Origin: Dictyophora rubrovolvata
Lineage: Eukaryota > Basidiomycota > Agaricomycetes > Phallales > Phallaceae
DNA length: 64,000 bases
Assembly: GCA_029959195.1 (NCBI GenBank)
Contig: CP114124.1
Location: 310,001 to 374,000 of the forward strand
Direction of reading: 5' to 3'
Shown: piece by piece, positions 31,335-43,414 of the stretch
How positions within the stretch are numbered: position 1 is the stretch's first letter
How the letters are laid out: the number at the start of each line of letters is the position of its first letter
Notes under the pieces: model-generated
The model's database searches: none
Seen by the model: the letters and a program-made list of their open reading frames with translations, nothing else
Told to the model about the DNA's origin: nothing
Program-made: the position numbers and the translations under genes

Positions 31335-33481
31335 CTATAAAGATTTGGGAGCGAAGATGACGGGTAACGAGATTTGGCAATGGTGCAGCGTTTGAGAAGT
31401 CGGAATAGTAAGCTCAACGGAAATCCCTAAAATTAAGCCTAAGATTTTGGCGAGCTGATAGCGTAAAAAGGTCTCACCACGGCAAAGCGGCAAAAGATGC
31501 ATAATATGGGTACAACGCAAGCAGGCCGTTTGAAGATAAGTGAAATACCATATAAGTTCTGAAATCATCAGAACTATTAAATATATGCATGATATGTCCA
31601 ATTCACATATAATAAGCCATCCCCCAGGAAAAAACTGAAGCAACGTTTGAGAATGTTATTTATTGTCAATGTCGATTGTTGAGATAAAAACATATTCCGA
31701 GCCGTTTCGTTGAGTCGCTCAAGTCCGATTTGTGCTTTGTCCGCTGACCTAGCCATGTTCTCTGTCATATTGTGTATCATCGTAAAGCTTTCAAACTGAA
31801 GAGCCTGTGGAATTATGTTTTTGCCATTACACACGTGAACTCGGAACAAGTTATTTTTGATACCTTCATAGAAGTGAGATCTTTCAAGCTTTGATGCGAT
31901 TGTGTGGCGACATCATTAATTAGCGCGTCTATGAAACCGATTTTCTGGCGGAAGAAGCAAGGGAGCAGTCACATCGTGATGATGCACCTACGTCTATAAG
32001 GCCAGTTAGCTCGTACCCAACGGTTTCGGATCTTATTGTTAGCAAGTTCTAAACAAAAATTCATTCCTTTTCTCAAGCGACCTAACCTTTAGTTAGCTTA
32101 GGGACTTACCAGCATATTGTACATGTTCACTGCAGAGTCTGAAAGATTTTTTTCTGCCAATCGGATGATAGGAGTAATAGCAGCAGTAATGGTATTTGAC
32201 AACTGAGTTGAAGCATGCTGATCGGCTTTTGAGATTTCACCATATTGAAAGAGGCAGGGAACGCTCACATGTTCCAGTTGTTCAAATACAGTGCTCTGGA
32301 ACTGAACTAGTTGACAAGTATATGCGCGAGGGACTAAAATAAGAATTTACCTCAATTAGCTGGGCAATTAGTTGATTTTGATGTTGTGATTGGATGTCAA
32401 TGAGCGCGTTTTGAAAACTTTTTTCGGTCTATCATATGTAGATTATGAGTGAAGTTGGGAAAAGAAAGGGCCGGTATGCAGCTTACTTGAGACATGAGGG
32501 TTTTAAACATTCCAATAGTTCCTAATAACTCCGCGGTAGAAGATCCAAGCTGGTCTGGAATAGCGGTAACACCCTGGTGAAAATATATCTCAAATCTCGC
32601 ACACTATAGAGCATGGCAGCACTAGCCAGAATTTTAACAGAAACATTTTCAAGCAAATCCATCATCTTATTTTCGTGTGTCTGAAGAAGTTTGAGGAGGG
32701 TAATTTTTTCCACAGTCGCGTTCCGGTAGAGGGATTTGGCCGTATCTGGACCATGCAGATTACACAAGCAGAAAAAAGTCTTTCCAAAGAGTGTATACCG
32801 ATATTATGCCATTGCCTGTAGGCAGAGCATAGCAGAGCTAACATGTGGATGAAATTCAAGCCAATGGCATACGCGCTTCAAGTTGCAGTTGCTCACGAAT
32901 ATCTCTCAGATAGCCCGAATAGCTTGACCAATATTGAGAACTTCTCGAAAGAGCACTAAATGACGCCGTGCGGTGAGTGAACGGAGACTAGAACCGACGG
33001 ACCAACTACTAGCCTGACGCAAGAAGATACATCGTGACTAGCGTCCGCGGTCTGCAAGCATTCCAACGGTGGCGGGTTGTGTTGCGCGGTAGCCAGTTCA
33101 CACATGGTCAGAGATATGGCCGCTGCGATGTTCAACGTCAAGCGCTCTCTCCTGTTCGAGTCCAATTCATGTACCTTTGACCCGCTCTTCCGTATTTGCA
33201 ACAAGCGCGCCATCGCAACGGGTTCTAATCGATGAAATAGCTCGCTGAAAACAATCTGAGTTCGAGTCATCATAGTAAAGCGCCGAATTATCGAAATCAT
33301 TCGTAGAAAATTCAGTCGGGGCTAAAGCACGCATGGCATAGTCTGGGTCACCAGGTTCGACTATATTTTTGTCGGGCGATAGTGCCATCTTCAGTGATTT
33401 CCTTGATTTCCAGAAGGCTGAGCTACATCGAACATTCAGAGAAAGAAAGAAGAATAAGACAATGACAAAGACCAAAGACAT
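31335..33481 (-). CDS. KAR5: Nuclear fusion protein KAR5/Tht1 family
   Basis: Kar5 (fission yeast Tht1) is an ER/nuclear-envelope membrane protein needed for nuclear fusion after mating. From ATG 33481 there is a signal-peptide-like start, MSLVFVIVLFFFLSLNVRC. The Cys-containing Tht1 core follows, with DCFQRAISSIRTRC, AAISLTMCELATAQHNPPPL and EC. Further on are ALSRSSQYWSSYSGYLRDI, LCSAYRQWHNIG and SLYRNATVEKITLL, all in the family order. The rest is helical, with a probable membrane segment near 31600-31650. The intron at 32956-33013 appears to use a GC donor (GCTAGT) to reach the conserved ALSRS. The splice near 33170-33210 is unresolved because two frames both look coding there. The C-terminal end is tentative. 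The protein is about 480-550 residues. Confidence 0.8.
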
Positions 33482-33595
33482 GGGAAAAGAATAGGCGAGA
33501 GGGAAAGCGAAGGGCAGCGTGGGATCCGCTGAGTAATATTCCCCGTGGCGTAATTGATGATGTAATGCCCACTGACAGCATCGACTCGATCCGAC

Positions 33596-34897
33596 ATGCC
33601 AATACCTCGAGAAATACTAGCCAAAATCAGGCTGTTTATTCCACCACTCAATGGCCAGTTGCACAAAGGACAGTCAGGTAGGATATGTTCACATTTTGCG
33701 TAAAAACTGCTCACTACCCCCTGTAGGAAGGGTGGGCGTTGTCGGTGGTGCGCAAGAGTCAGGCCGTCTTTTCGGACGCAATTTGCTGCTGCAACTTACT
33801 TTTCATTATTAGTTATTCCGGAGCACCTTTTTTCGCTGCAATATCCAGTCTACGAATGGTATATCTGTATAATTAGTAGGCGAAAGAAAAGCCAGATGAC
33901 TTACTCTGAATTGCTAGGGCGCAGACCTCTCACATGTAATATGCTCTCCGACAGCGGCGGGTTCCATAAAGTCATATTCACCAGATTTAATCGTTCATCC
34001 TATTTTGAGAGAAGACAAGTCCGCATTTTCTGATCTACGCAATTCCATTTTGACCGTTCGATTCTAGACCGACCAGCACTGTCAAGGAAGAGTTAATGTC
34101 TCTATTGAACCGTCTCCATGTGCTAGTTGTTGGTCCTGGACTGGGTCGGGAAGATTACATGCAGGAGTATGCCCGCCTGGCAATTGATTTGGCTAAAAGC
34201 CAAGGGATGTACCTCGTTTTGGATGCGGATGCCCTCTGGATGGTGCAGAAAGATCCGAGTGTTATTCAGGGATATGAAAAGGCTGTTTTGACTCCAAATG
34301 TTTCAGAATTCAAAAAATTGGCGGACAGCTTAGTAAGATTTCTCTAACGGCGTTCCTTCCACCTGCATTATATCTTTTACACGGTAAATTAGGGAATTTC
34401 CCCGGATGTCCCAGCAGAGTCCATTGCACCACTTATATCTAAAAAACTAAATGGGGTAACAATTTTACAGAAAGGCCAACATGACCTCATAACCGTCTAT
34501 ATTGCCGAAACACGAGACGAAAAGACCGTTATTGTTGATAGTGAAGGCGGTTTGAAACGCTGCGGCGGCCAAGGGGATATTTTATCTGGTCTCACCGGAA
34601 CAATGCTTGCATGGGGGAAGAATTACGAACAAGGCGTATATGGGTACGCTTGCACTTGCAATTGTAAAATTTAAGTGCTCAGCCGACCCTTTCCCCCCTC
34701 CCAGAGACATAAAAATACCTTCAAATCTTATTCCGCTTCTCGCTTCAGTTGGTGGCTCCTTGGTGACTCGCACCACCTCGAAACGAGGATTTAAACGTTA
34801 CGGTCGTGCTTTGGTAACAGAAGATTTATTATCCGAAATAGGTAGCGCTTTCGCTGAAGTATTTGATCACGACGATGACCATGCTCCGAATTTATAA
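33596..34897 (+). CDS. NNRD: ATP-dependent NAD(P)HX dehydratase
   Basis: This metabolite-repair enzyme dehydrates damaged NADHX/NADPHX back to NAD(P)H, in eukaryotes using ATP. The carbohydrate-kinase-like YjeF_C domain fills the protein. From ATG 33596 the frame reads [20 protein letters not shown], then [14 protein letters not shown]. After an intron come [16 protein letters not shown] and [20 protein letters not shown]. Then [28 protein letters not shown] and the nucleotide motif [15 protein letters not shown] follow, with a C-terminal [14 protein letters not shown]. All motifs are in family order. It is head-to-head with KAR5, with only 114 nt between the two starts, so the promoter region is shared. 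Confidence 0.92.
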
Positions 34898-35006
34898 TAT
34901 TCGTCGCAAAACAAATTGGATGTACTTTTAGGTAGTTAGGCAAGACATTGTACCAATTTTTTTGTAGATTACCGCATGTTTTTTGTTTAGACCCGCAGTT
35001 TTCCAG

Positions 35007-36270
35007 CTACTCAACTTTTATTTTCCTTTCGTTCACTGTCCATCTACCAAAGGCGAAATTCAACCTGAGGATGACCAAATCTTTAAACATGCCAAACGAA
35101 TCGGAAACAATGGATAGTTTGCTGCCAGCCACCTCATGCCATGCTATAGGTACTTCAACAACGGGTATATCTAATAATTGAGCCCTGATAAGTAATTCGA
35201 CGTCGAAAACCCATGAAGCGAGATGCAAATAGGGGAATAATTGTTGCGCAGACTTTCGGGTAAACAACTGACTCATATTTGAACACATTCCGAGTAGACG
35301 AAGACGACAGTACGTACCTTGAAACCACATTGAGTGTCGCGAATATGGCGGACACCCAATGTACGTAGGACCATGTGAAAACCATGCATAAGGAAATTAC
35401 GCAGTGCGGAGCGCTGGAATGCATGATATCAAATGAACCATCGGGGAAGCGGGGACGGTGAAAATTTGCAAACCTTGACCACCGCCTCAGTCGTAACCAA
35501 ATGAGCTCGACTTCCAACTGCGATACCATTGCCCTCTTTCTCTATTTTGTCCATTTCATTCCACAATGACTCCAAATCCGAGAACTGACTAGCACCGTCG
35601 GCGTCTACCATAAGCAACCGTTTGCCACGGCCGTGCAAAAAGCCATGTCGAACAGCACCACCTTTCCCGACATTTTTATCGAGTTTGACGACACGAATTT
35701 CGTAGGTTTTTTGCTTCTTGGATATATCAAGCGCAACTTCAACTGTTTTGTCTCGAGAGCCATCGTCTATCACGAGAATTTCGCAAGTTCGGCCATGTTT
35801 CGTAACCAGGTGTGCTATGGTCGAATCAAGCATGAAGGGAAGGCGCTGACTTTCATTGAATGCAGGTATGATTATCGATAGATCGACGGTTGGAGGATCT
35901 TCTAATGATGGTAAAGGCAGCGGCTTGGATGACTTGGCAGACAGGTATCGCCGTTCTGTAGGACTCGAAATTAGCCTTTTGGGAGAGATTATTACAAGAA
36001 CACGATAAATCTAGAAGAATAATCAATAATAGTCATAAACCCGTTCAAAGGTAAGACGATATAGAATATTAAGCTGAAAGTCAGATCAATAGTTATAACC
36101 CAAGATCTCTCGTCATAGCTGTAACGCACAAAGAGACGAGGAACGTCTCGCGAGCTCACAACTCGAAGAACAAGGATGATGAAGGAGTCATCTTATAGGA
36201 TATATTTGGTGGCGATAGGACTTACAATAAATAAAGATATGACAAAAATACCCAGGAGATATGTTAACAT
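35007..36270 (-). CDS. ALG5: Dolichyl-phosphate beta-glucosyltransferase
   Basis: Alg5 makes dolichyl-phosphate-glucose from UDP-glucose and dolichyl phosphate at the ER membrane, supplying glucose for the N-glycan precursor. ATG 36270 opens a membrane anchor ([15 protein letters not shown]), which continues after an intron as [13 protein letters not shown]. The GT2 domain shows [37 protein letters not shown] and the metal-binding [10 protein letters not shown]. It continues with [21 protein letters not shown] and [12 protein letters not shown]. The C-terminus ends [13 protein letters not shown]. Length is about 340 residues, normal for the family. The gene ends tail-to-tail with NNRD, 109 nt apart. 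Confidence 0.95.
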
Positions 36271-37548
36271 AAGCTGCGATGCGTTCTAGTGATACGTAGG
36301 CGTGGTTTTGAGCTGGGAAAAACCCGATGACTAATGACTAAGCTCACAAGCGCTTGCGTATCAACATGCATCACCTCTAGAGATCCGTCCTCCTTACTTC
36401 GCCGTTACAAGGGACAAAATGCCTTAAGCCTTGCAAGGGTTTGCTGAGGAGATGACACTGTTGCTGATAGAGACAACGCTGGTGGAGACGGACTAAAGCC
36501 CAAGCAAAAGATTTTGCCACACGATCTGCGTCAGGCGTTGTAAACTTATGATTCCCCAGTCACCCTCGAACAACGGCAAAGGTTGTATCCTTTATCTACA
36601 TAGTCCTTGTTTTGCTTACATTGACTATCTTTTTCTCAGGCACTTGCTACTACACTCCCTACTGAGCAAGTGAACTGAAAGCGTGTCAACCATGGAAAGA
36701 GCTGTGGACCTAAACGGAGAGGCAGGCAATGACGCTATCAGGGATGAGAACTCACCTGTATAAAGCCCACCAGTGATCTCTACGGCAGCAGCAAGTAGCC
36801 GTGGGTTCCCATCACCTAGCAAACAGGCATGATCCTCTAACGTCAGCATTAACGTCAATATGCCCTAAGTATCTTCGTGAAATGAATTATTCCAGCTAAC
36901 TGCATGCCCTTTCATTCTCCCAGTTAGTATATTCGCGCTACACTCGAATATCAGTAGCCTTTTATGATATTGACGTTGGCTCACAGTGGTTAATTAACAC
37001 TCAATTCAAAATCACAAATGCTCTGCTTTATCTCGGATATAATTTTCATCATTCGTCTGAAGCAGTGGGTAGGAACTTCATTGGCGAAAGTAAAAAGATC
37101 GAAATAAAAGAACAGACGGTATTTTGGATTCGCAGAAGATCGCACGGCCTTGAAAGAAGCCATGGGTCGAGTCCGAGATAGCTGGAAGCATGATTGCAAT
37201 GAGAAATGCGGAGCAGAACAGCCATTTGGTAACGCCCGCGTAAATTGGAGGAATAATAAAGCAGGAAATATTAATATCTGACATAAATCTGTTTCTGCAC
37301 AATTTGTTGGGGAGAAACTGCTATCACGTGGATGATTTTGCTTGTTCATATAGTTTGAGACAGTGTAAGAGGAAGCTCTGTTCCTCTATTGTTTCCCCTG
37401 AAACAGTTAACCCTCGTTTATGTCTCGAGCCTAGCGATGAGAAAGCCCCTTTTATTAGGATGTTTTTTGATGGTATCAATTTGTTGAAAAAGAATCTAAG
37501 TCGAAAAAGAGACACGACAAGCGAATGTACGTAGAACGGGGGAAAAAG
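36271..37548. other. Intergenic region, no gene recognised
   Basis: This 1.3 kb stretch lies between ALG5 and the tRNA. A minus-strand frame at 36625-36858 reads HACLLGDGNPRLLAAAVEIT and could lose a short intron (GTGAGT near 36763). It has no cysteines or motif that I can place. Other frames look random. A small lineage-specific gene is possible but not supported. Confidence 0.4.
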
Positions 37549-37634
37549 TGACGACCGCAGGACTCGAACCTGCAATCTTCTGATTACGCTGCTGACAATC
37601 GAAGTCAGACGCGTTGCCATTACGCCAGGCCGCC
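37549..37634 (-). tRNA. tRNA-Arg (anticodon TCG) with a 14-nt intron
   Basis: On the minus strand the acceptor stem is GGCGGCC pairing with GGTCGTC (two G-U pairs), with discriminator A. The D arm is GCG...CGC, and the anticodon stem is TCTGA with TCAGA. The T arm is GCAGG-TTCGAGT-CCTGC. The anticodon loop reads C-T-T-C-G-A, and a 14-nt intron follows position 37, before A38. The anticodon TCG decodes CGA. A run of five T, the Pol III stop, follows the 3' end. The fold was done by eye. Confidence 0.93.
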
Positions 37635-38076
37635 ATTACCAGCCGCTCCGACTCTGAATTTGATTAGACAAATTACAAAGTCCTCGTACGTACAAGAACC
37701 TCGTAGTAATGTAAAATGATAATAATAGCTGATTAGTGATCTGTAGCAATTACAATGCCTAACATCTTTCCATCAGACGTCCTGCGGATAGGGGTTGATT
37801 TCGACTATCCCGAATTATACTCAAAGTGGCAACAACTGCAGTACAAATTCACGCGTGGTTATTAAATATTAAATATCGTGACTTGGTCATAAGACTAAAT
37901 ACACCAGGCGGGATTCTCCCCATAATTTACACCACCATCAAGAATTATGTCAAGAAACGAGATATCAGGCCTCCGGGGGCCATGCACATTTCTGTCGCAC
38001 AAAAAAAACATCTTTGCTTACATAAGCGCCGTCGGTCTGCTTGGACTCGGTGTTTCGTCCGCCCATCGACACAACC
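37635..38076. other. Intergenic region, MTHFR promoter side
   Basis: This interval lies between the 5' side of the tRNA and the MTHFR start, and it is A/T-rich around 37850-37870. No further exon of MTHFR is needed, because the enzyme's usual N-terminus begins at 38077. I see nothing else here. Confidence 0.5.
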
Positions 38077-40307
38077 ATGAAATTATCGAAAAAAATTGAG
38101 CAGGCCGAGAAGGAAAACAGAACATGGTGGTCATTTGAGTACTTTCCTCCTCGGACTGCCCAGGTACTAGCTATTTTCGCTGAAAAACCAGTCCGTGCTT
38201 TATTGAAGTGATAGTTCTCTAGGGTCTTCAAAACCTTCTGGACCGAATAGAACGTATGAGAGCTCTGGGCCCTGAGTTTATCGATATAACATGGTAAATC
38301 CGATATCTGTCCACTCCTTTTTGATACTATGTATTAAATAATTTCTATAAAGGAATGCAGGTGGGCGGACGTCTGACCTCACGTCCCAGATGGTCAAGAC
38401 ATGTCAGGGACTGATTGGAATCGAGACTTGCATGCATCTGACATGTACTAATATGCCAAAGGATAAGTTTGAAGTAGCATTGCGTGTAGGTTCCTCTCTC
38501 CAATGTAATTTGCCATCATATGAAACCGCGTTCAGGAAGCGAAACAACATGGCTGTCGGAACATTTTAGCTTTGAGAGGTGATCCTCCTGCAGGCCAAGA
38601 CGAATGGCATGCCGTCGAAGGTGGATTCACTCATGGAATAGATCTCGTGCGATTCATACGTGTGAATTATGCGGACTATTTTGACATCGCTGTCCCTGGA
38701 TTCCCACAACATCAGCTTTTGCCGCAGGAGGAACAAGAACAAGAAATGAAATGGTTGAAAGAAAAAATCGATGAGGGCGTTAATTTGATATTCACACAAA
38801 TGTTCTACGATGTCGATATTTTCATCGCCTGGGTCAAGAGCGTTCGTGCTGCAGGCATTACGGTACCTATTATCCCCGGTATAATGCCCATTCAGACGTG
38901 GAATGGGTTTCAACGTGCTACTCAACTGGCGAAGACAGTCATACCTCAGTCATTCCGGGACGCATTGGAACCGCATCAAAAGAACGATGAAAAAGTAAGA
39001 GCAATTGGCACCAGATTAGTTGCCGACATGTGTCGGAAAATACTCAGCTCGGATCTCGGAATCACCGGGTTGCATTTTTACACCATGAATCTCGAGCGCG
39101 GTACGAAAATGCTTCTTGAAGAATTGAGTTTCGTCCCTCGGGTAGAAACTATAAAACCTTTACCGTGGCGTCAGGTATGATTTTCGCTTTTTCAGATCTG
39201 GATCATGTCATCTCACTCAAGCACTTCTCTTTCTATAAGTCTTTAACGCCAAATCGTCGACAGGAGACCATACGACCTATCTTTTGGGCAAATCGGACCA
39301 AGTCTTATCTTTCTCGAACAGAGAATTGGGACGAATATCCCAATGGCCGGTTTGGTGATTCTCGTAGCCCTGCTTATGGTGAACTGGATGGATATGGAGT
39401 ATGGATAAAGCAGACGGTGAGCTTGAGACCTAATATAGACGCCGAATAAGAAATAAGCTGAGACCTTTTGAAATGTAGAAAGAAGAGGCCAGGAAACTCT
39501 GGGGCTTTCCGACAACTATCGAAGAAGTCGCTCATTTGTTCGCTCGGTTCTGTTTAGCTGACTTATTTGCGCTACCATGGTCCGATCAAGCACCTGCTCC
39601 AGAAACATTGACGATTAGTGCCCAGTTGGCGAAGATGAACCATTACGGCTTTCTTACCATAAACTCACAGCCGGCTGTTAATGGGGCTCGTAGCGAAGAC
39701 AAAATATTTGGCTGGGGACCGTCTAATGGTTATGTTTATCAAAAGGTCGGTTACTGAATGCACCGTTTTAGAAGTTGTTATGACCGCATAGTTTTTTTTT
39801 CTTTCGATCAGGCTTATCTTGAATTTTTCGTTTCACCTGAACTTCTCAAAGCGCTTCTTCCATACATCGAAAGTGATTCTCAAATAACTTATCATGCCAT
39901 TAACAGGAGAGGAGATCTGAGGACCAACACCCATTCCGATGGCCCGAACGCTGTGACCTGGGGCGTTTTCCCAGGGAAGGAGATTGTTCAGCCCACGATT
40001 GTGGAAGCAGTCAGCTTTATGGCTTGGAAAGTACGCAATGATTATTTATGCATTTGAACAGCAGGTGACCAGCGTGTTAAAATAGGATGAGGCCTTTGAG
40101 CTTGGGTTACATTGGGCAAACGTTTATGAGCCGGACTCCCCTTCACGTAGACTGATTAACGAAATCATGGACACCTACTTCTTGGTTAATGTAGTGCACA
40201 ATGATTTCAAAGACGTTGCTGCCATCTTTGTTCCCTTCTTTAAAGCAGGAGCCGAGTGCGGTTTGCGACTTCCTACGGTAAATGGTGTCCACTCAACACC
40301 GAAATAA
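38077..40307 (+). CDS. MTHFR: Methylenetetrahydrofolate reductase
   Basis: The flavoenzyme reduces 5,10-methylene-THF to 5-methyl-THF, which methionine synthase uses. From ATG 38077 (MKLSKKIEQAEKENRTWWSF) the N-terminal catalytic barrel shows EYFPPRTAQGL, FIDITW, NAGGRTSD, GIETCMHLTCTNMP and NILALRGDPP. It continues with FTQMFYDVDIF, PIIPGIMPIQTW and GITGLHFYTMNLERG. The eukaryotic C-terminal regulatory domain follows, with RPIFWANRTKSYL, GRFGDSRSPAYGEL, FGWGPSNGYVYQKAYLEFF and VTWGVFPGKEIVQPTIVE. The protein ends AECGLRLPTVNGVHSTPK. About ten exons are joined by short introns. At about 620 residues both domains are complete, so allosteric control by S-adenosylmethionine is expected. Confidence 0.95.
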
Positions 40308-40628
40308 TTACTCTTTATTCTTATTCGGGTTCAACCCCCGTTCATTTTTTCCCTATTCATATCATTTTCATTGAGTATACACGACACTGCATTGCATCAA
40401 CTGCATCAATAATACTAGTAGGAACCCTGCATATTTACCCGAATACTTTCTCTTTCTTCGCATCCAACTGCCTTGTTATATAGCATCACAGCTTGTGGAT
40501 TCAACTCTAGTTTCTTCTCGTATCACACGTCTATTTTTTTTATCGTAACAATCTAAATCTATTTGCCAAAGGCAGTCCCATCTTGGCATCGTGGGAACTG
40601 GGGGTTCTTGTGCTCCCGCCCATCGTTT
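40308..40628. other. Intergenic region
   Basis: This is an A/T-rich interval between the MTHFR stop and the next start, both on the plus strand. It should hold the MTHFR 3' UTR and the next promoter. I see no other feature. Confidence 0.5.
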
Positions 40629-41970
40629 ATGCAGGAGTTGGATTTACGAACTGATATCCTGAATGCCTACACGAAACTCGACATAGCTGAATTAAGGTTA
40701 TTTTTAAAACTTCGTTCCTTATCGATTATCGGTTACCATCATGAATTAGCCCTCAGGCTCACTGATTATGACCTGTCTAAACACTGCACAGACCGGAATC
40801 TCGAGCAGCCACTGTTCTCTCAGCCGTCGCCCATGCCTCCGCTGACAATGAAGACTCCATATATTTTGGGGGACCTTCCTATCGACGTAATAACTGAAAT
40901 ACTTGACCACCTTGGCTCCTGGGAGCTCTCAAAAGCAGTTGGTGTCCCAACCTCTCTGCCTTGTCCGTCCGAATGGAGTACAAAATCAACGCCCCTCGAC
41001 TATCTTATTTTATCAGGTTCCCTTGACAAAGTTCGCGAGATACCTTTGTCTGTTCCATTTACAAAACTTGGAGCAAATGTCCTTATAGCCTTCGATATGA
41101 TCGGCATGCTTGACTATCTGTGGGGTGTAAAGGCTTTACGTCCTACGTTTCATACTTGTTACGGAAACGGTTTCAGTCATATACCTGAAATTGCTAGCGC
41201 GAATAATCGACCGAGGATCTTAGAGTGGTGGTATAATCAAGAAGACATCACACCTAAACACTATTCGGCTGATTGCATTGACGTTGCTTGTCGTAACCTC
41301 TCTCTTGATGTGCTGGAATGGTGGGATAGTAAGTCTCGTGCCTCAATGGCGGACCCATCGTTGGAATGTCTTCCATTCCCGCCTCGCTATACCGAAAAGG
41401 CTCTAGAGGCTGCATCCTCAAAGGCTCACGTTGCGGTTTTGTCCTTTTTCGCATCTCACGGATGGCCCTTGAAACCAGGTCGTTCTCTTGACAACGCTTC
41501 AAGTGCAGGACACACCAACGTTTTGAACTGGTGGGCTTACGAATCAGGACTAGAACTTGGCAAGGATGTCAAATACGACAAGAATGCAGTTTATCTTGCT
41601 AGCTGCGCTGGAAGGATCGAAATCCTACAATGGTGGAAGGAGCAAAGCGGGAAAAGTAAAGCAGGTGGGGGAACAGGTGCTCAGATGCTTTTTGACGGTG
41701 ATTCCCTCGTCGGTGCAACGAGATATAACAGACCTGAGGTAGATATACACACTTCAATGAAAACGTTTAATTCTCATCTTACTTGCGATTCAGGTGTTAG
41801 ACTGGTGGGATCAGTCCGGGCTACCTATGTATTATCGCATTTGTGATATCGAGGAAGCATTAGAAGATGCTACAGGCGGTGGATATTCTGTTCGTAAATG
41901 GTGGGCTAGTAAAGGTGTTAACTTCAAGGCTGGGGACTCAGAATGGATGAAAGTACGCTCCTTGAACTAG
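40629..41970 (+). CDS. SAP-like / F-box-like protein with ankyrin-type W-rich repeats
   Basis: The first ATG of the long frame is at 40629 (MQELDLRTDILNAYTKLDIA). Residues 10-45 resemble a SAP DNA-binding motif (LRLFLKLRSLS, then ELALRL). An F-box-like stretch follows, LPIDVITEILDHLGSWELS. The rest is built from repeats with the pattern A-x2-A-S-x2-G-H-x-x-V-L-x-W-W, for example ILEWWYNQ, VLEWWDSKS, SAGHTNVLNWWAYESG, CAGRIEILQWWKEQSG and VRKWWASKG. These are divergent ankyrin-like repeats of a type common in basidiomycete proteins. One intron lies near 41737-41795. A role as a ubiquitin-ligase adaptor is possible, but the SAP and F-box calls are both weak. The frame is open upstream of 40629 without an ATG. 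Confidence 0.7.
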
Positions 41971-42141
41971 GGAGCATAAAATAATTATCAATTCATAGTA
42001 CCTTAGTTAAATATATACATATGTACTAATGTCAATACCTAGCTTGCACCTAGCACAGATTACCTTTGCTGACTAAGAAATAGAGCCAAGGAGAAGAAGG
42101 GCGTCAATTGAGGTCAATCTTTCTTGTCCAACTCAACAACC

Positions 42142-43198
42142 ATGGCTTCACGCCTCGCGATTTCCTTTAGGAACGGTGGTGAGCTCTTTTTGCGAGCAAT
42201 ACATCCAACCGGAACTCACATTATGTTTGTAATATTAGTTTTCCGAACTCAAAAGGCTCGCTGGTCAAGGTCAGGCTAGATCTTTCGCGGAATACATACA
42301 TCTTACATAGGTGACCCAGCCGAGCCTTTACATCTACAGCACTTCAGTATCAGCAAAGATCCCCCTCTGAGAGGGCTTCCGACATTCTTGATAAGGTGCC
42401 ATCGTCGCCAGGACTGTTGACGAAAACCGGAACGGTTGTACTGGCCACGGGTGCTTTAGCTGCTGCTATCTCTCAAGAACTCTACGTTGTCAATGAGGAA
42501 ACAGTTGTAGCAATAGGCTCTTTAATTATGTTCACCGTAATTGCAAAGGCATGTTGGTTTGTAATAGTGCTCTTGCCATATCAGCTAGAATTTTTTTCTC
42601 AGGCTCTTTCTGCTCCGTACAAAGAATGGGCCGAAACTAACATTCAAGTTCGCTGTATACCAATGATATACCTGACATATTGCCTGCTTAACCTTGTTTA
42701 TTCTTAGAAAATTCGTTCCGTTCTCGAGGCTTCCCGTAATGAACATACCCAAACCGTTAAGGACCGTATTGAGTCGGTTGGTCAACTCAAAGACGTTGTT
42801 ACCGTTACGAAAGATCTGTTTACTCTTTCCAAGGTAGTATTATCAACTATTAATCTTCTAAAAATCGATGTTTTACTCCCATACTTTTAGGAAACGGCAA
42901 AATTAGAAGCCGAGAACTTCGTTCTTCGTCAGCAAGTGGGTGTAGCTGCTGAAATGAAGGCTGTTCTAGACTCATGGGCTCGATACGAACAACAACTGAA
43001 AGAATCCGAACAAGCTGATCTCGCCAAATCTGTGATCGATAAAGTCTTGAAAACGCTCCAGGATGAAAAAGTCCAAAGAGAGCTTCTTACTAACGCAATC
43101 GCCGAAGTTGAGCGTAAGTTATGTAAATGGCGGGCGCGAGTAATAATAAACTCACTCTATTCCACTTCTTAGAACTAGTCAAAGCGAAAACGATTTAG
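42142..43198 (+). CDS. ATP4: Mitochondrial ATP synthase subunit b (subunit 4)
   Basis: Subunit b is the peripheral stalk of the F1Fo ATP synthase in the inner membrane. ATG 42142 opens a short targeting-like sequence, MASRLAISFRNG. After introns come YQQRSPSERASDILDKVPS and the membrane region TGTVVLATGALAAAISQELY with VAIGSLIMFTVIAK. The long stalk helix follows with YKEWAETNIQ, KIRSVLEASRNEH, SVGQLKDVVTVTKDLFTLSK and ETAKLEAENFVLRQQV. The last exon ends QLVKAKTI. About seven exons are inferred. The length, about 240 residues, matches fungal Atp4. Confidence 0.93.
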
Positions 43199-43414
43199 AT
43201 CATAGATAGAGTAACATGGGTCATAGTCATTGAACGACTATTAATTGTCCTTCCTGTAGTTACCTGATATTGATATTCATCCGTATGATATTATTATGAA
43301 GCCAGAACGGCGCTTGAGCGTCTATATCGGCCAGAAAAAAAAGTCTTCAGTTGACAGCGCCACCACAGCAATCTTTTGCTTGTCCTTTCACTTCACTGAT
43401 CAGAGTACACAGCG

